Assembly (NCBI GenBank): GCA_963800285.1
Contig: CAWDAL010000014.1
Coordinates: forward strand, 62,001 to 126,000
Reading direction: 5' to 3'
Source of the DNA: DASUPK01 sp963800285
GTDB lineage: Bacteria > Actinomycetota > Thermoleophilia > Solirubrobacterales > 70-9
Length of the DNA stretch: 64,000 bases
Shown here one piece after another: positions 56,186 through 64,000 of this stretch; position 1 is the stretch's first letter; every line of letters begins with the position of its first letter. A program made the translations under genes and the position numbers. The notes beneath the pieces are model-generated. The model was given only the letters and a program-made list of their open reading frames with translations. It was not told the DNA's origin and did no database searches.

Positions 56186-58381
56186 CTAAGCGGGAGGACT
56201 CGACGTCCCCAGCTCCTTGCCCAGCCTGGCGCGGTAGGCCGCTTCCAGGCGGCGGCGCGACTCGAGGGCGGGCCAGGCCGCCATCACCGCTCCGGCGAGG
56301 GCGATCAGCGCTCCGATCCAGATCCAGCCGACCAGCGGGTTGACGATCACGCGGAAGTTGGCCGGCTGCGGATGGTCGATGTAGTGCTGAACGAGCGCGA
56401 GGATCGCAAAGCCCTGGGCCTGCGAAGGCAGGCCGCCGAGCTGCCGGTTGCCGCGGATGATCGCCGGGTTGAGGGATGAGAGATCGGGCTGGAAGGCGGT
56501 CCAGAGGTCGCCCCCGGCCCCGGTCTTGAGGCCGACCTCGCTGGTCGACTCGCCCATGAAGTAGCGGCCGATGGCGCCGGCGGTCGGGTCGAGGGTCGGG
56601 TAGTAGTTGCGGGCGGGGTTGAGAGTGGTGACGTGCTTGCCGTTCCGCGTCACGTCGAGCTGGGCGGCGAACGAGATCCGCTCGTTCTGCGGGTCCGCCG
56701 TGATCTTCCGGTAGGCGATGTCATAGTCGCCGACCTTCGCGGACTGCCCGACCTGCAGGCGCAGGTCGCGGTTGGTCTGGAAGCTCGAGGAGGCGGCGAT
56801 GCCGATCAGGGTGAGCGCGATCCCCGCGTGGACGATGTAGCCGCCGTAGCGGCGGCGGTTCCGCCCGACGGCGGTGGCGAGAGCCCGCGGATAGGCCTCG
56901 CCGGTGAGGGCGTGGCGGGTCGATCCGGCGCGCCAGAACTCGCCGAGGAGAGCGACCACCGTGAACGCGGCGAACGAGAAGACGAAGAGAGCCCAGAGGT
57001 GGCTGCCCGCGTCACTCACAGCCAGCAGGACGGCGATCGTCACCGCGGTCGCGATGCCCGGCCAGAGCAGCAGGCGGCGCGCCGCCCCTCCGCTCAGCCG
57101 GCCCCAGGCGAACAGCGGCCCGAGGCCCGTGAAGAGCACGAGCAGCACGCCGATCGGCGTCACGTAGCGGTTGAACCAGGGGGCGGCCAGCGAGTGCTTG
57201 TCGCCCGTGAAGAACTCCGAGATCAGCGGGAAGAAGGTCCCCCAGAAGATCACCAGCGCCAGGCCGACGAGGAGCAGGTTGTTGATCAGGAAGATGGACT
57301 CCCGCGACGCCAGCGACTCGATGCGGCGCTCCGGCTTGAGCTGATCGAGTCGGGTGACGATCAGCGCCGTCGCCCCGACGGCGACCACGCCGATCAGGAC
57401 GAGCAGCGGCCCACCGACCGTGGAGGCCCCGAACGCGTGGATCGACTGCAACACGCCGGAGCGGACCAGGAACGTTCCGAGCAGGCAGAGCGTGAAGGTC
57501 GTCGAGATCAGGCTGACGTTCCAGACCTTCAGCATCCCCCGCTTCTCCTGGACCATCACCGAGTGCAGGAATGCCGTGCCGACCAGCCACGGCATCAGCG
57601 CGGCGTTCTCCACCGGGTCCCAGCCCCAGTAGCCGCCCCAGCCGAGCTCCTCGTAGGACCAGCGGGAGCCGAGCAGCAGGCCGATGCCGAGGAAGGTCCA
57701 GGCGACCAGCGCGAAGTTGCGGGTCGTGCGGATCCAGCTGGCGTCGAGCTTGCGGGCGATCAGCGCACCGATGCAGAACGCGAACGGGATCGACCAGAGC
57801 ACGTAGCCCGAGTAGAGCATCGGCGGGTGGACCGCCATGTACGGATTGCGAAGGAGCGGCGTCAGTCCCGCCCCCTCCTGCGGCGCGGGGTCGAGGTGCG
57901 CGAAGGGCTGCGCCTTCCAGATCATCAGCCCGATGAAGAAGGAGCCGAGCCCGGCCAGGATCGCCGTCGCCCACGGCACGATCTCCCGGTGGCGGCGGCG
58001 GGTGATGTAGAGCACGCCGCTCGAGGCGAGCGACAGCACCCAGGCCCAGAGCAGCAGCGAGCCCTCCTGGCTCGACCACATCGCGGTCAGCTTGTAGAAG
58101 GTCGGCGTCGTGGTCGAGGAGTGGTCGGCGACCAGCGCGAAGTGGAAGTCGTCGCGCAGGAAGGCGATCTCGATCAGCACGACCGCGGCGGTGAGCAGCC
58201 CGGCCATCGCGTAGACCGACCGGCGCGCCGAGACCGTCCAGCGCCGGTCGCCCGTGCGCCCGCCGTAGACCCCCGCGCCCGCCGCGTAGAGCGCGCAGAG
58301 CAGGGCGGCGGCCAGCAGTGCGGAGCCGAGGATCGTCAGCTCGACTGCCCCGGCGTCGTGGTCGTGAACTTCGACGGGCAC
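56186..58381 (-). CDS. ccmF: Cytochrome c heme lyase subunit CcmF
   Basis: A 731-residue membrane protein with about 15 segments. The heme-handling WWD domain reads ELGWGGYWGWDPVENAALMPWL, preceded by AVHPPMLYSGYV, which has one of the conserved His. RRYGGYIVHAGIAL marks the second half, and a large soluble domain (VGQSAKVGDYDIAYRKI) lies near the C-terminus. It joins heme from CcmE to apocytochrome c outside the membrane. GTG 58381 overlaps the last 15 codons of ccmE; no later in-frame start is better. Confidence 0.9.
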   Translation of the reverse strand: MPVEVHDHDAGAVELTILGSALLAAALLCALYAAGAGVYGGRTGDRRWTVSARRSVYAMAGLLTAAVVLIEIAFLRDDFHFALVADHSSTTTPTFYKLTAMWSSQEGSLLLWAWVLSLASSGVLYITRRRHREIVPWATAILAGLGSFFIGLMIWKAQPFAHLDPAPQEGAGLTPLLRNPYMAVHPPMLYSGYVLWSIPFAFCIGALIARKLDASWIRTTRNFALVAWTFLGIGLLLGSRWSYEELGWGGYWGWDPVENAALMPWLVGTAFLHSVMVQEKRGMLKVWNVSLISTTFTLCLLGTFLVRSGVLQSIHAFGASTVGGPLLVLIGVVAVGATALIVTRLDQLKPERRIESLASRESIFLINNLLLVGLALVIFWGTFFPLISEFFTGDKHSLAAPWFNRYVTPIGVLLVLFTGLGPLFAWGRLSGGAARRLLLWPGIATAVTIAVLLAVSDAGSHLWALFVFSFAAFTVVALLGEFWRAGSTRHALTGEAYPRALATAVGRNRRRYGGYIVHAGIALTLIGIAASSSFQTNRDLRLQVGQSAKVGDYDIAYRKITADPQNERISFAAQLDVTRNGKHVTTLNPARNYYPTLDPTAGAIGRYFMGESTSEVGLKTGAGGDLWTAFQPDLSSLNPAIIRGNRQLGGLPSQAQGFAILALVQHYIDHPQPANFRVIVNPLVGWIWIGALIALAGAVMAAWPALESRRRLEAAYRARLGKELGTSSPPA

Positions 58382-58743
58382 TTCGTGATCAGGCTGTCGC
58401 GCTCGCCCACGAAGGTGCCGTCCTGGAGCTTGCCGGTGACGATCACCTCGCGCCCGTCGCGGAAGGGATCCGGGACGGTGCCCGAGTAGGTGACCGGGAT
58501 CGGATGGGTCCCGTCGCGGTCCGAGATGCGGAAGTCGAGCTGGTCGCCCGCGTGATGGATCGAGCCCGGGACGACGTCGCCGGTCAGTTCATAGGTCCCG
58601 CCGGCATTGGACTGGAGCAGCTGCGACGGCTGCTTCGCCTCGGTCGAGGCGGAGAACGACGTGTAGACGAGGCCGGCCGCCAGCAGCACGGCGGCCGACA
58701 GGGCCACGATCAGTCGGACCTTGCGTTTTCGGGAAGGATCCAC
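58336..58743 (-). CDS. ccmE: Heme chaperone CcmE, cysteine variant
   Basis: 135 residues: short basic N-terminus, one membrane segment (about 11-28), then the OB-fold domain (YELTGDVVPGSIHHAG, LDFRISDRDGTHPIPVTYSGTVPDPFRDG, VIVTGKL). The usual heme-binding His of HDENY is replaced by CPSKF, with Cys122. A cysteine-type CcmE (CxxxY) is known in some archaea and bacteria; here the fourth position is Phe126, not Tyr. First gene of the ccmE-ccmF-ccmI-like cluster. Confidence 0.88.
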   Translation of the reverse strand: MDPSRKRKVRLIVALSAAVLLAAGLVYTSFSASTEAKQPSQLLQSNAGGTYELTGDVVPGSIHHAGDQLDFRISDRDGTHPIPVTYSGTVPDPFRDGREVIVTGKLQDGTFVGERDSLITKCPSKFTTTTPGQSS

Positions 58744-58785
58744 GGCGGCTGCGAATTATCGCAACCGCTCCTTAAAGGCTCGTCC

Positions 58786-60399
58786 TCACACCTGCGTCGG
58801 CTCGGTTTCGAGGGTGGCGCCGCTGCCGTTCGCGTTCGAGCCGGAGTCATCGTTGCCCTCCGGATCGCTCGCCGTGATCACCCGGTTGCGGCCGGCGCGC
58901 TTCGCGGAGTAGAGCGCTCGGTCGGCCTTGCGCAGCAGGTCCTCGCGGCTCGCGGCTTCGTCCGGGAACGAGGCCACCCCGAAGCTCGCGGTGATCCCCT
59001 GCTCGAGGTCCGGGATCCGCAGGCCCTCGATCGCGGTCCGCAGCTTCTCCGCCACCAGGCGCCCGCCATCGGTGTCGTCGCCGGGCAGCAGGACCATGAA
59101 CTCCTCGCCGCCGTCGCGAGCGGCGAAGTCGTTCTCCCGGATTGTGGCCGCGACGGACGATCCGATCGCCGCGAGCACCTCGTCCCCCTTGGGATGGCCG
59201 TAGGTGTCGTTGACCCGCTTGAAGTGATCGAGGTCGAAGAGGACCAGCGCCAGCGGCTTGGAAGTGCGAGCGGCGCTGGCGACCATATGCTTGAAGGTGT
59301 CGTCGGCGGAGCGCTTGTTGGGCAGGCCGGTGAGCTTGTCGCTCGACGCGCGGCGCTCGGCGATCGCGAGGTTGCGCAGATGGGCGACGACCGGTGCCGC
59401 CTCGCCGACGCTCTCGGAGACCGTCCGCTCCGTGGAGTCGGCGAACCGCTTCTCACCGCGGACCAGGACCGAGCCGATGACCTCGCCGCCGACGATCGCG
59501 GGGACGCACAGGGATCGCCCGCCGATCTTGCCGCAGATGTCGCAACGCAGCAGGTCGTCCTCGCCGGTGCCGCCGGTCGAGGCCTTCGCGGTCCTGACGG
59601 CGAGGCAGTCGTCCGGCCTGGCGCCCTCGATCGCCTTGCCAAGGTCACTGTTCTCGTCGACCGGCGTCGTCGGCTCGAGCCGGTCGGCGCTGTTGTTGCG
59701 ATTGAACACCGAGACCTCCGAGCCGGGCACGGAGCGCTCGAGATGGGCCTGGACCAGGCTGTACGCCTCGGGCTCCGTGCGCGCGGCCTGCAGACCCTCG
59801 CCGAAGCGCCGGATCCGGCGACGGCGGCGGTCGGTCCGTCGCGCTGAGAGCCCCAGGGCGATGATCACGAGCCCAAGGACCCCGATCGCCCCGAGGGAGA
59901 CCAGGCTGGTCCTCGTCTGGCTGCTCCGGCGCTCCCCATCGATCACCGTCGAGAGGTGCTTGTTCGCGGCGATCACCTGGTCGAAGACGGAGATTCGGCG
60001 CTGCTGTTCCGCGACCGACCCAGGCCGGCCCGTTGCCTGGCGCCGGTGGACGGCCCTCGCGTCGAGCGTCTGCTGGGCCCGGATCAGCTTCGCCATCTCG
60101 TCGACCGCGGCCTTCTCCTCACCACTGTTCGCGATGTCGCGAAGCGAGGTCACCGATCTCTCGACCCCGAGCTGCGCCCCCTCGTACTGGCCGAGTGCCC
60201 GAGGCTCACCCGAAACGACGAAGCCCTCGGTGCTCTCCACCAAACGGTGCATGGAGTCCTGGACCGCCTGGTTGGCGGTGTTCTCGCTGTAGGACTCGTC
60301 GCCCGTCTTCCGCTGGGCCCGATCGGTGATCACCAGTGCCGCGGCGATCGCCGCGACGATCCCGCACAGCAGGAGGAGATTGGAGGCTCGGAACCTCAT
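58786..60399 (-). CDS. Membrane diguanylate cyclase (GAF-GGDEF)
   Basis: 537 residues from ATG 60399. Membrane segments at about 8-25 and 190-212 enclose a helical extracellular sensor of CHASE3-like size. A GAF-like domain (about 225-365) includes CDICGKIGGRSLCVPAIVGGEVIGSVLVRG. The GGDEF domain follows (LTGLPNKRSADDTF, FDLDHFKRVNDTYGHPKGDEVL) with active-site GGEEF, an allowed variant. REND eight residues upstream is an intact RxxD inhibitory site. It would make c-di-GMP and be inhibited by it. The extracellular ligand is unknown. Divergent from the SDR gene. Confidence 0.9.
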   Translation of the reverse strand: MRFRASNLLLLCGIVAAIAAALVITDRAQRKTGDESYSENTANQAVQDSMHRLVESTEGFVVSGEPRALGQYEGAQLGVERSVTSLRDIANSGEEKAAVDEMAKLIRAQQTLDARAVHRRQATGRPGSVAEQQRRISVFDQVIAANKHLSTVIDGERRSSQTRTSLVSLGAIGVLGLVIIALGLSARRTDRRRRRIRRFGEGLQAARTEPEAYSLVQAHLERSVPGSEVSVFNRNNSADRLEPTTPVDENSDLGKAIEGARPDDCLAVRTAKASTGGTGEDDLLRCDICGKIGGRSLCVPAIVGGEVIGSVLVRGEKRFADSTERTVSESVGEAAPVVAHLRNLAIAERRASSDKLTGLPNKRSADDTFKHMVASAARTSKPLALVLFDLDHFKRVNDTYGHPKGDEVLAAIGSSVAATIRENDFAARDGGEEFMVLLPGDDTDGGRLVAEKLRTAIEGLRIPDLEQGITASFGVASFPDEAASREDLLRKADRALYSAKRAGRNRVITASDPEGNDDSGSNANGSGATLETEPTQV

Positions 60400-60469
60400 A
60401 TTTTCGGTATCGGCGTGCCTACGGCGCCGATGACCGTAGAAACCCGCAGCCGCTTGCGACAATGGCCCC

Positions 60470-61174
60470 GTGGCCGAGGGCCGGGTGATGCTGATCACGG
60501 GTGCGTCGAGCGGGATCGGCGCGCGCACTGCGCGACGCGCCGCCGAGGCCGGATACAGGCTCGTGCTCGGTGCTCGCCGTGAGGATCGGCTGGCCGAGCT
60601 CGCCGAGGAGCTCGGCGGCCCCGAGCGGGCCGTCGCCGTCCGCTGCGACGTCACGGAATGGGGGGACGACCAGCGGATCGCCGCTGCGGCGACCGAGAGC
60701 TTCGGTCGGCTCGACGCGGTCTTCGCCAACGCCGGCTTCGGCGCCAAGCGAGGCTACCTCGAGGAGTCGCCCGAGCACTGGCGTTCCATGGTCCTCACCA
60801 ACGTGCTCGGGGTGGCGCTCACGATCCGAGCCACCCTCCCCACGCTGCTCGACTCCGGCACCGGCCACTACCTGCTCACCAGCTCCGTGGCGGGCCGCCG
60901 GGCTCTCCCTGGCTCGCTCTACTCGGCGACCAAGTGGGCGGTGGGCGCGATCGGCGAATCCCTGCGCCAGGAGCTCAGGCAGATGCACGAGAACCACGGC
61001 ATCCGTGTGACGCTGATCGAGCCGGGCATGACCGACACCGAGTTCTTCGACGACCGTCCCGAGCGGGCCCTCGAGGACGAGGACATCGCCCGCGCGGTCC
61101 TCTGGGCCATGGAGCAGCCCGAGCAGGTCGACGTCAACGAGATCCTGATCCGCCCGACCGCTCAGGCGAACTAG
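60470..61174 (+). CDS. Short-chain dehydrogenase/reductase
   Basis: A 234-residue classical SDR from GTG 60470. MLITGASSGIGARTARRA is the cofactor site, FANAGFGAKRGY replaces NNAG, and SSVAGRRALPGSLYSATKWAVGAI gives the catalytic Ser, Tyr and Lys. IEPGMTDTEFF follows. Substrate unknown. The stop lies five bases from the stop of the convergent GH16 gene. Confidence 0.87.
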   Translation: MAEGRVMLITGASSGIGARTARRAAEAGYRLVLGARREDRLAELAEELGGPERAVAVRCDVTEWGDDQRIAAAATESFGRLDAVFANAGFGAKRGYLEESPEHWRSMVLTNVLGVALTIRATLPTLLDSGTGHYLLTSSVAGRRALPGSLYSATKWAVGAIGESLRQELRQMHENHGIRVTLIEPGMTDTEFFDDRPERALEDEDIARAVLWAMEQPEQVDVNEILIRPTAQAN

Positions 61175-61179
61175 GCGCT

Positions 61180-62171
61180 CTACTTCCAGGCCCTGACGTA
61201 GTCGACGACGGTAGTGGCGCGGCAGCGGGGTCTTGTCCGGATCGAACTTGTTGTCGTTCAGGCCATGGGCCTGTGTCAGGGCGATCATGAACGGCTGATC
61301 GAACGGCGCCGGCTTGGCCGCCGGGGCCGCCGGGTTCCAGCTGTCGATCAGGCAGGTGTTGCCGTCATAGATGAATTTAAGCTGGGTCGGGGTCCACTCG
61401 AGCGCATAGGTATGGAAGTCCTCCGGGGCCTGGATGATGCACGACCAACTCGTTACGTTCGGGTCGTACGTGGCCGGGTTGTAGTGGACGTACGGGAACG
61501 CGTGATCCCAATAGCGGGAGTACATCTCGGCGACGTCGATTTCACCGGACGCCGGCCATCCGCCAAATCTGGTCGAATCGATTGGCCACAACCAAGACGA
61601 GGTCTGCAGCCCTGCAACCCGTGCTGAGGAGATCCTGGCGCGAATCTCGAAGCGTCCGTAGGCCTGGCTGAACCGGCCATAGGTCGAGACCATTCCGCTC
61701 GTGTACTGGGTGTCGAAGTCCCCATATCCGTCTTTGCACGTGAACGGAGCCGGTTCCTTGCGGGCGGTCAGCTGCAGCGTGCCACCCGATACCGAGATGT
61801 TGTTCGGAGTGTCGACGAAGCACGCGTCCAATCCGCTCGTGTAGCCGGACCAGTCGGTTCGCTGCGACCCACTTCGTCGAGTCGAGCGTCATGCCGTCGA
61901 AATCGTCGGAGAAGGTGTATTGCCAGTAGTCGCTGGCCTTCTTAGCGACCTTCTCACTCTTCTTCGTGGCACCCCGCTTCTTCTTCTTCGTGGATGCCTT
62001 CTTCTTCTTGGTCTTGTGCTTCCCCTGCTGCGTCTTCGGCTGGCTCTTGTTCGGCGACTGATCGCTCCTCGGAACGTCCTTCGGAATCTCCGTGGCTCCG
62101 CAGTTGGGCTCTGTCGCATCAGCCGCCGATGGCAGGCTGAAAGCCACTGACGCGCACAGGAGGACAGCCAC
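61180..62171 (-). pseudogene. GH16 beta-glucanase-like secreted protein, two frameshifts
   Basis: From GTG 62171: signal peptide (VAVLLCASVAFSLPSAADA), a Lys-rich tract at about residues 45-78 (TKKKKASTKKKKRGATKK), then WQYTFSDDFDGMTLDSTKWV, the start of the GH16 fold. After a shift near 61845 it reads ISVSGGTLQLTARK, YGRFEIRARI, and GWPASGEIDVAEMYSRYWDHAF, where GEIDVAE is the catalytic EIDxxE. After a second shift near 61225 it ends TVVDYVRAWK at a stop at 61180. GH16 enzymes cut beta-1,3/1,4 glucans or related chains. Confidence 0.8.
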
Positions 62172-62381
62172 CAGCGCGGCGAGCTTTCGGGCCGAGACTC
62201 AGGCGAGTGTGGCTTTGGCTTCCACATAGCCTGAGTCGGGCAGCAGACGCAATTTCGGGATCTACGAGCACGAACCTGGACTCGCGACCGTTGAATCGGA
62301 GGTCCAGAAACTGGACTTCCGACCGTTGCGAAGAATCGGTAGGCCGGACTGCGGAGATGTGGGACATCTAGGATCGCGGCC

Positions 62382-63116
62382 TTGGCCACGCTCGATCCAG
62401 TGGTGATCCTCTGCGGAGGGAGCGGCACCCGCCTGCGGGAGCGGACCGAGTCCATCCCGAAGGCCCTCGTCGAGATCGGCGCTCGGCCGATCCTCTGGCA
62501 CGTGATCTCGATTTACAGCTGCCAGGGCTTCTCGCGCTTCCTCCTGCTCACCGGCTACAAGGGCGAGCTGATCGAGCGCTGGGTCGCCGACGGCTCCTGG
62601 CCTGACGGCGTCGAGGTGGAATGCATCGACACCGGGCTCGACACCCCAACCGGTGGGCGGATCAAGCTGGCCGCCGAGCGACTCGGCGGCGAGCCCTTCT
62701 CCGCCACCTACGCGGACGGCGTCGCAGACATCGACCTGTCCGAGCTGGTCGATTTCCATCGCGAGGCCGGTGCCGTGGCGACGATGACCGTCGTCCGCCC
62801 GCAGCTCCAGTTCGGGGTCGCCGAGATCGGCGAGGACGCAACCGTGACCAAGTTCCACGAGAAGCCGCGGGCGGAGCACTGGGTCAACGGCGGGTTCTTC
62901 TGCTTCGAGCCCGCCGTCCTCGACTACCTCGAGGCCGACAGCGTCCTGGAGCGCGAGCCGCTCGAGCGCCTGGCCCGCGACGGCGAGCTGCGTGCGTACC
63001 GCCATGCCGGCTTCTGGGACTGCATGGACACTTACAAGGACGCGGTGATGCTCAACGACCTGTGGAGCTCCGGCGAGCCACCCTGGCGGGTCTGGAGCGG
63101 GGAGCCGGCGCTGTGA
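62382..63116 (+). CDS. Sugar-1-phosphate nucleotidyltransferase
   Basis: 244 residues from TTG 62382. VVILCGGSGTRLRERTESIPKALVEIGARPILWHVI (N-terminal loop and PK motif), FSATYADGVADIDL with metal-binding Asp, and HWVNGGFFCFEPAVLDYLE and GFWDCMDTYKD near the end. The pattern is RfbF-like, so CDP-glucose synthesis is likely but not certain. It overlaps the next gene (GTGA). It is shorter than the intact rfbF at 30696 and diverged from it. Confidence 0.82.
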   Translation: MATLDPVVILCGGSGTRLRERTESIPKALVEIGARPILWHVISIYSCQGFSRFLLLTGYKGELIERWVADGSWPDGVEVECIDTGLDTPTGGRIKLAAERLGGEPFSATYADGVADIDLSELVDFHREAGAVATMTVVRPQLQFGVAEIGEDATVTKFHEKPRAEHWVNGGFFCFEPAVLDYLEADSVLEREPLERLARDGELRAYRHAGFWDCMDTYKDAVMLNDLWSSGEPPWRVWSGEPAL

Positions 63117-64000
63117 GGGCGCTGGTCACGGGGGCTCGGGGGTTCGCTGCGTCGTGGTTGGCGAAGGCGCTGGTCGAGGCGGGCGCAGACGTGACCTCGA
63201 TCGACCGCGATGGCGCCTCCCCCACCGGTCTCGAGCTGCAGGGGGAGGTTGCCGCCGAGGTCAACGACGTCGTCGGCGATCTCCGCGACCACGACTCCGT
63301 CCTCGAGCTGCTGCGGTCGAGCCGCATCGACACCGTCTTCCACCTCGCCGCCCAGCCGATCGTCGGCGACGCCAACGCCTCTCCCCTGCCGACCTTCGAG
63401 ACCAACATCGGGGGCACCTGGGTGTTGCTCGAAGCGTGTCGCGAGGCCGGCGTCGAGAGAGTCGTTGTGGCCTCTTCGGACAAGGCATACGGCCCCCATG
63501 ATCAGCTTCCGTACACCGAAGACTCGGCGCTGCAGCCGATCTTCCCCTACGACGTCTCCAAGGCGGCAACCGACATGATCGCCCGCAGCTACTGGCACAC
63601 CTACCGGTTGCCGGTCGCCGTGACCCGCTTCGCCAACCTCTACGGTGGAGGCGAGCGCAACTTCTCGCGCCTCATCCCCGAGACGGTCACCGCGGTGCTC
63701 GACGGGCGCCGCCCGATCATCCGCTCCGACGGCTCCCCCGAGCGCGACTTCCTCTATGTCGAGGACGCCGCGCGAGCTTATCTGGCGATCGCGGCGGCAC
63801 TCGAGACCGGGCAGGTCGCGGGCGAGGCCTTCAACGCCGGCTGGGGGCGGCCCCATCCGGTTCGCGAGGTGATCGACCTGATCTGTGAGCTCGGCCCCAA
63901 CGACGTCGAGCCCGACTACCAGGGGGCGGGGAACCCTCCCGGAGAGATCGACCGGCAATACCTCGACTCGACCAAGATCCGGGAGCACATCGGCTGGGAG
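63113..64000 (+). CDS. NAD-dependent sugar dehydratase/epimerase (3' partial)
   Basis: Begins GTG 63113, overlapping the upstream stop, and runs off the window after about 296 residues. VRALVTGARGFAASWLAKAL is the Rossmann motif, resembling the GFxGSWL of CDP-glucose 4,6-dehydratases. HLAAQPIVGDANASPLPTFETNIGGTWVLLEACREAG, ASSDKAYG and FPYDVSKAATDMIA (Tyr and Lys) follow. Pairing with a cytidylyltransferase-like gene supports CDP-glucose 4,6-dehydratase, but GDP- or dTDP-sugar use is not excluded. Confidence 0.82.
   Translation, partial: MRALVTGARGFAASWLAKALVEAGADVTSIDRDGASPTGLELQGEVAAEVNDVVGDLRDHDSVLELLRSSRIDTVFHLAAQPIVGDANASPLPTFETNIGGTWVLLEACREAGVERVVVASSDKAYGPHDQLPYTEDSALQPIFPYDVSKAATDMIARSYWHTYRLPVAVTRFANLYGGGERNFSRLIPETVTAVLDGRRPIIRSDGSPERDFLYVEDAARAYLAIAAALETGQVAGEAFNAGWGRPHPVREVIDLICELGPNDVEPDYQGAGNPPGEIDRQYLDSTKIREHIGWE

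Noticed and set aside
56633..59847. Two long plus-strand frames across ccmF, ccmE and the GGDEF gene
   Set aside because: They are antisense mirrors of well-conserved proteins, very rich in Arg, Gln and Glu, with no family motifs.

Overview
The window is high-GC DNA with strongly G/C-ending codons. It carries a LexA gene preceded by a Gram-positive-type SOS box, a class A RNase P RNA, a ydaO-type c-di-AMP riboswitch upstream of a cell-wall (RlpA-like) gene, and many short-signal-peptide lipoproteins. This fits an actinobacterium. The Ccm-type cytochrome c genes with a cysteine CcmE, the DUF445/Abi-alpha pair and the Lys-rich linkers in secreted enzymes suggest the Thermoleophilia/Solirubrobacterales, but that placement is inference.

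Layout. 1-7.7 kb: a large secreted LamG/FnIII/beta-propeller protein (5' end outside the window) built from near-identical 986-bp repeats, a lipoprotein, an orphan NarL-type response regulator and a secreted hydrolase-like protein. 8-34.5 kb: one large surface-polysaccharide locus of Wzx/Wzy type. It has chain-length regulator, polymerase/ligase, flippase, priming glycosyl-phosphotransferase, WecG-type transferase, several GT2/GT4 transferases, dTDP-rhamnose-type epimerase and reductase genes, an O-acyltransferase, a secreted DUF4038-type hydrolase, and a tightly coupled five-gene operon (methyltransferase, glucose-1-phosphate cytidylyltransferase, PIG-L deacetylase, SDR, DUF4910). Between 22.3 and 28 kb lie decayed copies of parts of that operon and of an unusual Cys-rich two-module protein gene. 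34.6-38 kb: regulators (degenerate LuxR-type regulator, ECF-like sigma factor, NarL-type regulator). 38-46.8 kb: metabolic genes (acyl-CoA synthetase, MFS transporter, class III aminotransferase, ACT protein, DUF255 thioredoxin-like protein, ZIP transporter, glutamine synthetase). 46.9-52.5 kb: c-di-AMP riboswitch with rlpA-like gene, rnpB, lexA with a coupled zinc-ribbon peptide, tRNA-Leu(GAG). 52.5-60.4 kb: DUF445/Abi-alpha pair, secG, solute-binding lipoprotein, ccmE-ccmF-ccmI-like genes, a membrane diguanylate cyclase. 60.4-64 kb: SDR, GH16 beta-glucanase-like gene, and a second nucleotidyltransferase plus NAD-dependent sugar dehydratase that runs off the window.

How it works together. 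The 8-34.5 kb genes would make nucleotide sugars, assemble a lipid-linked repeat unit, decorate it (acetyl, methyl, possible deacetylation), flip it and polymerise it. Secreted hydrolases and three response regulators without adjacent kinases flank or punctuate the locus.

Two cautions. First, eleven genes read cleanly only if small frameshifts are allowed; several look like lost bases in short homopolymers, so assembly error is as likely as decay. Second, most start codons are chosen from ribosome-binding sites and overlaps, not from data. The most interesting signals are the reciprocal decay of a duplicated operon, the Cys-rich tandem-module protein, a 22-bp copy of the tRNA-Leu 3' end inside the decayed zone, and the c-di-AMP riboswitch.
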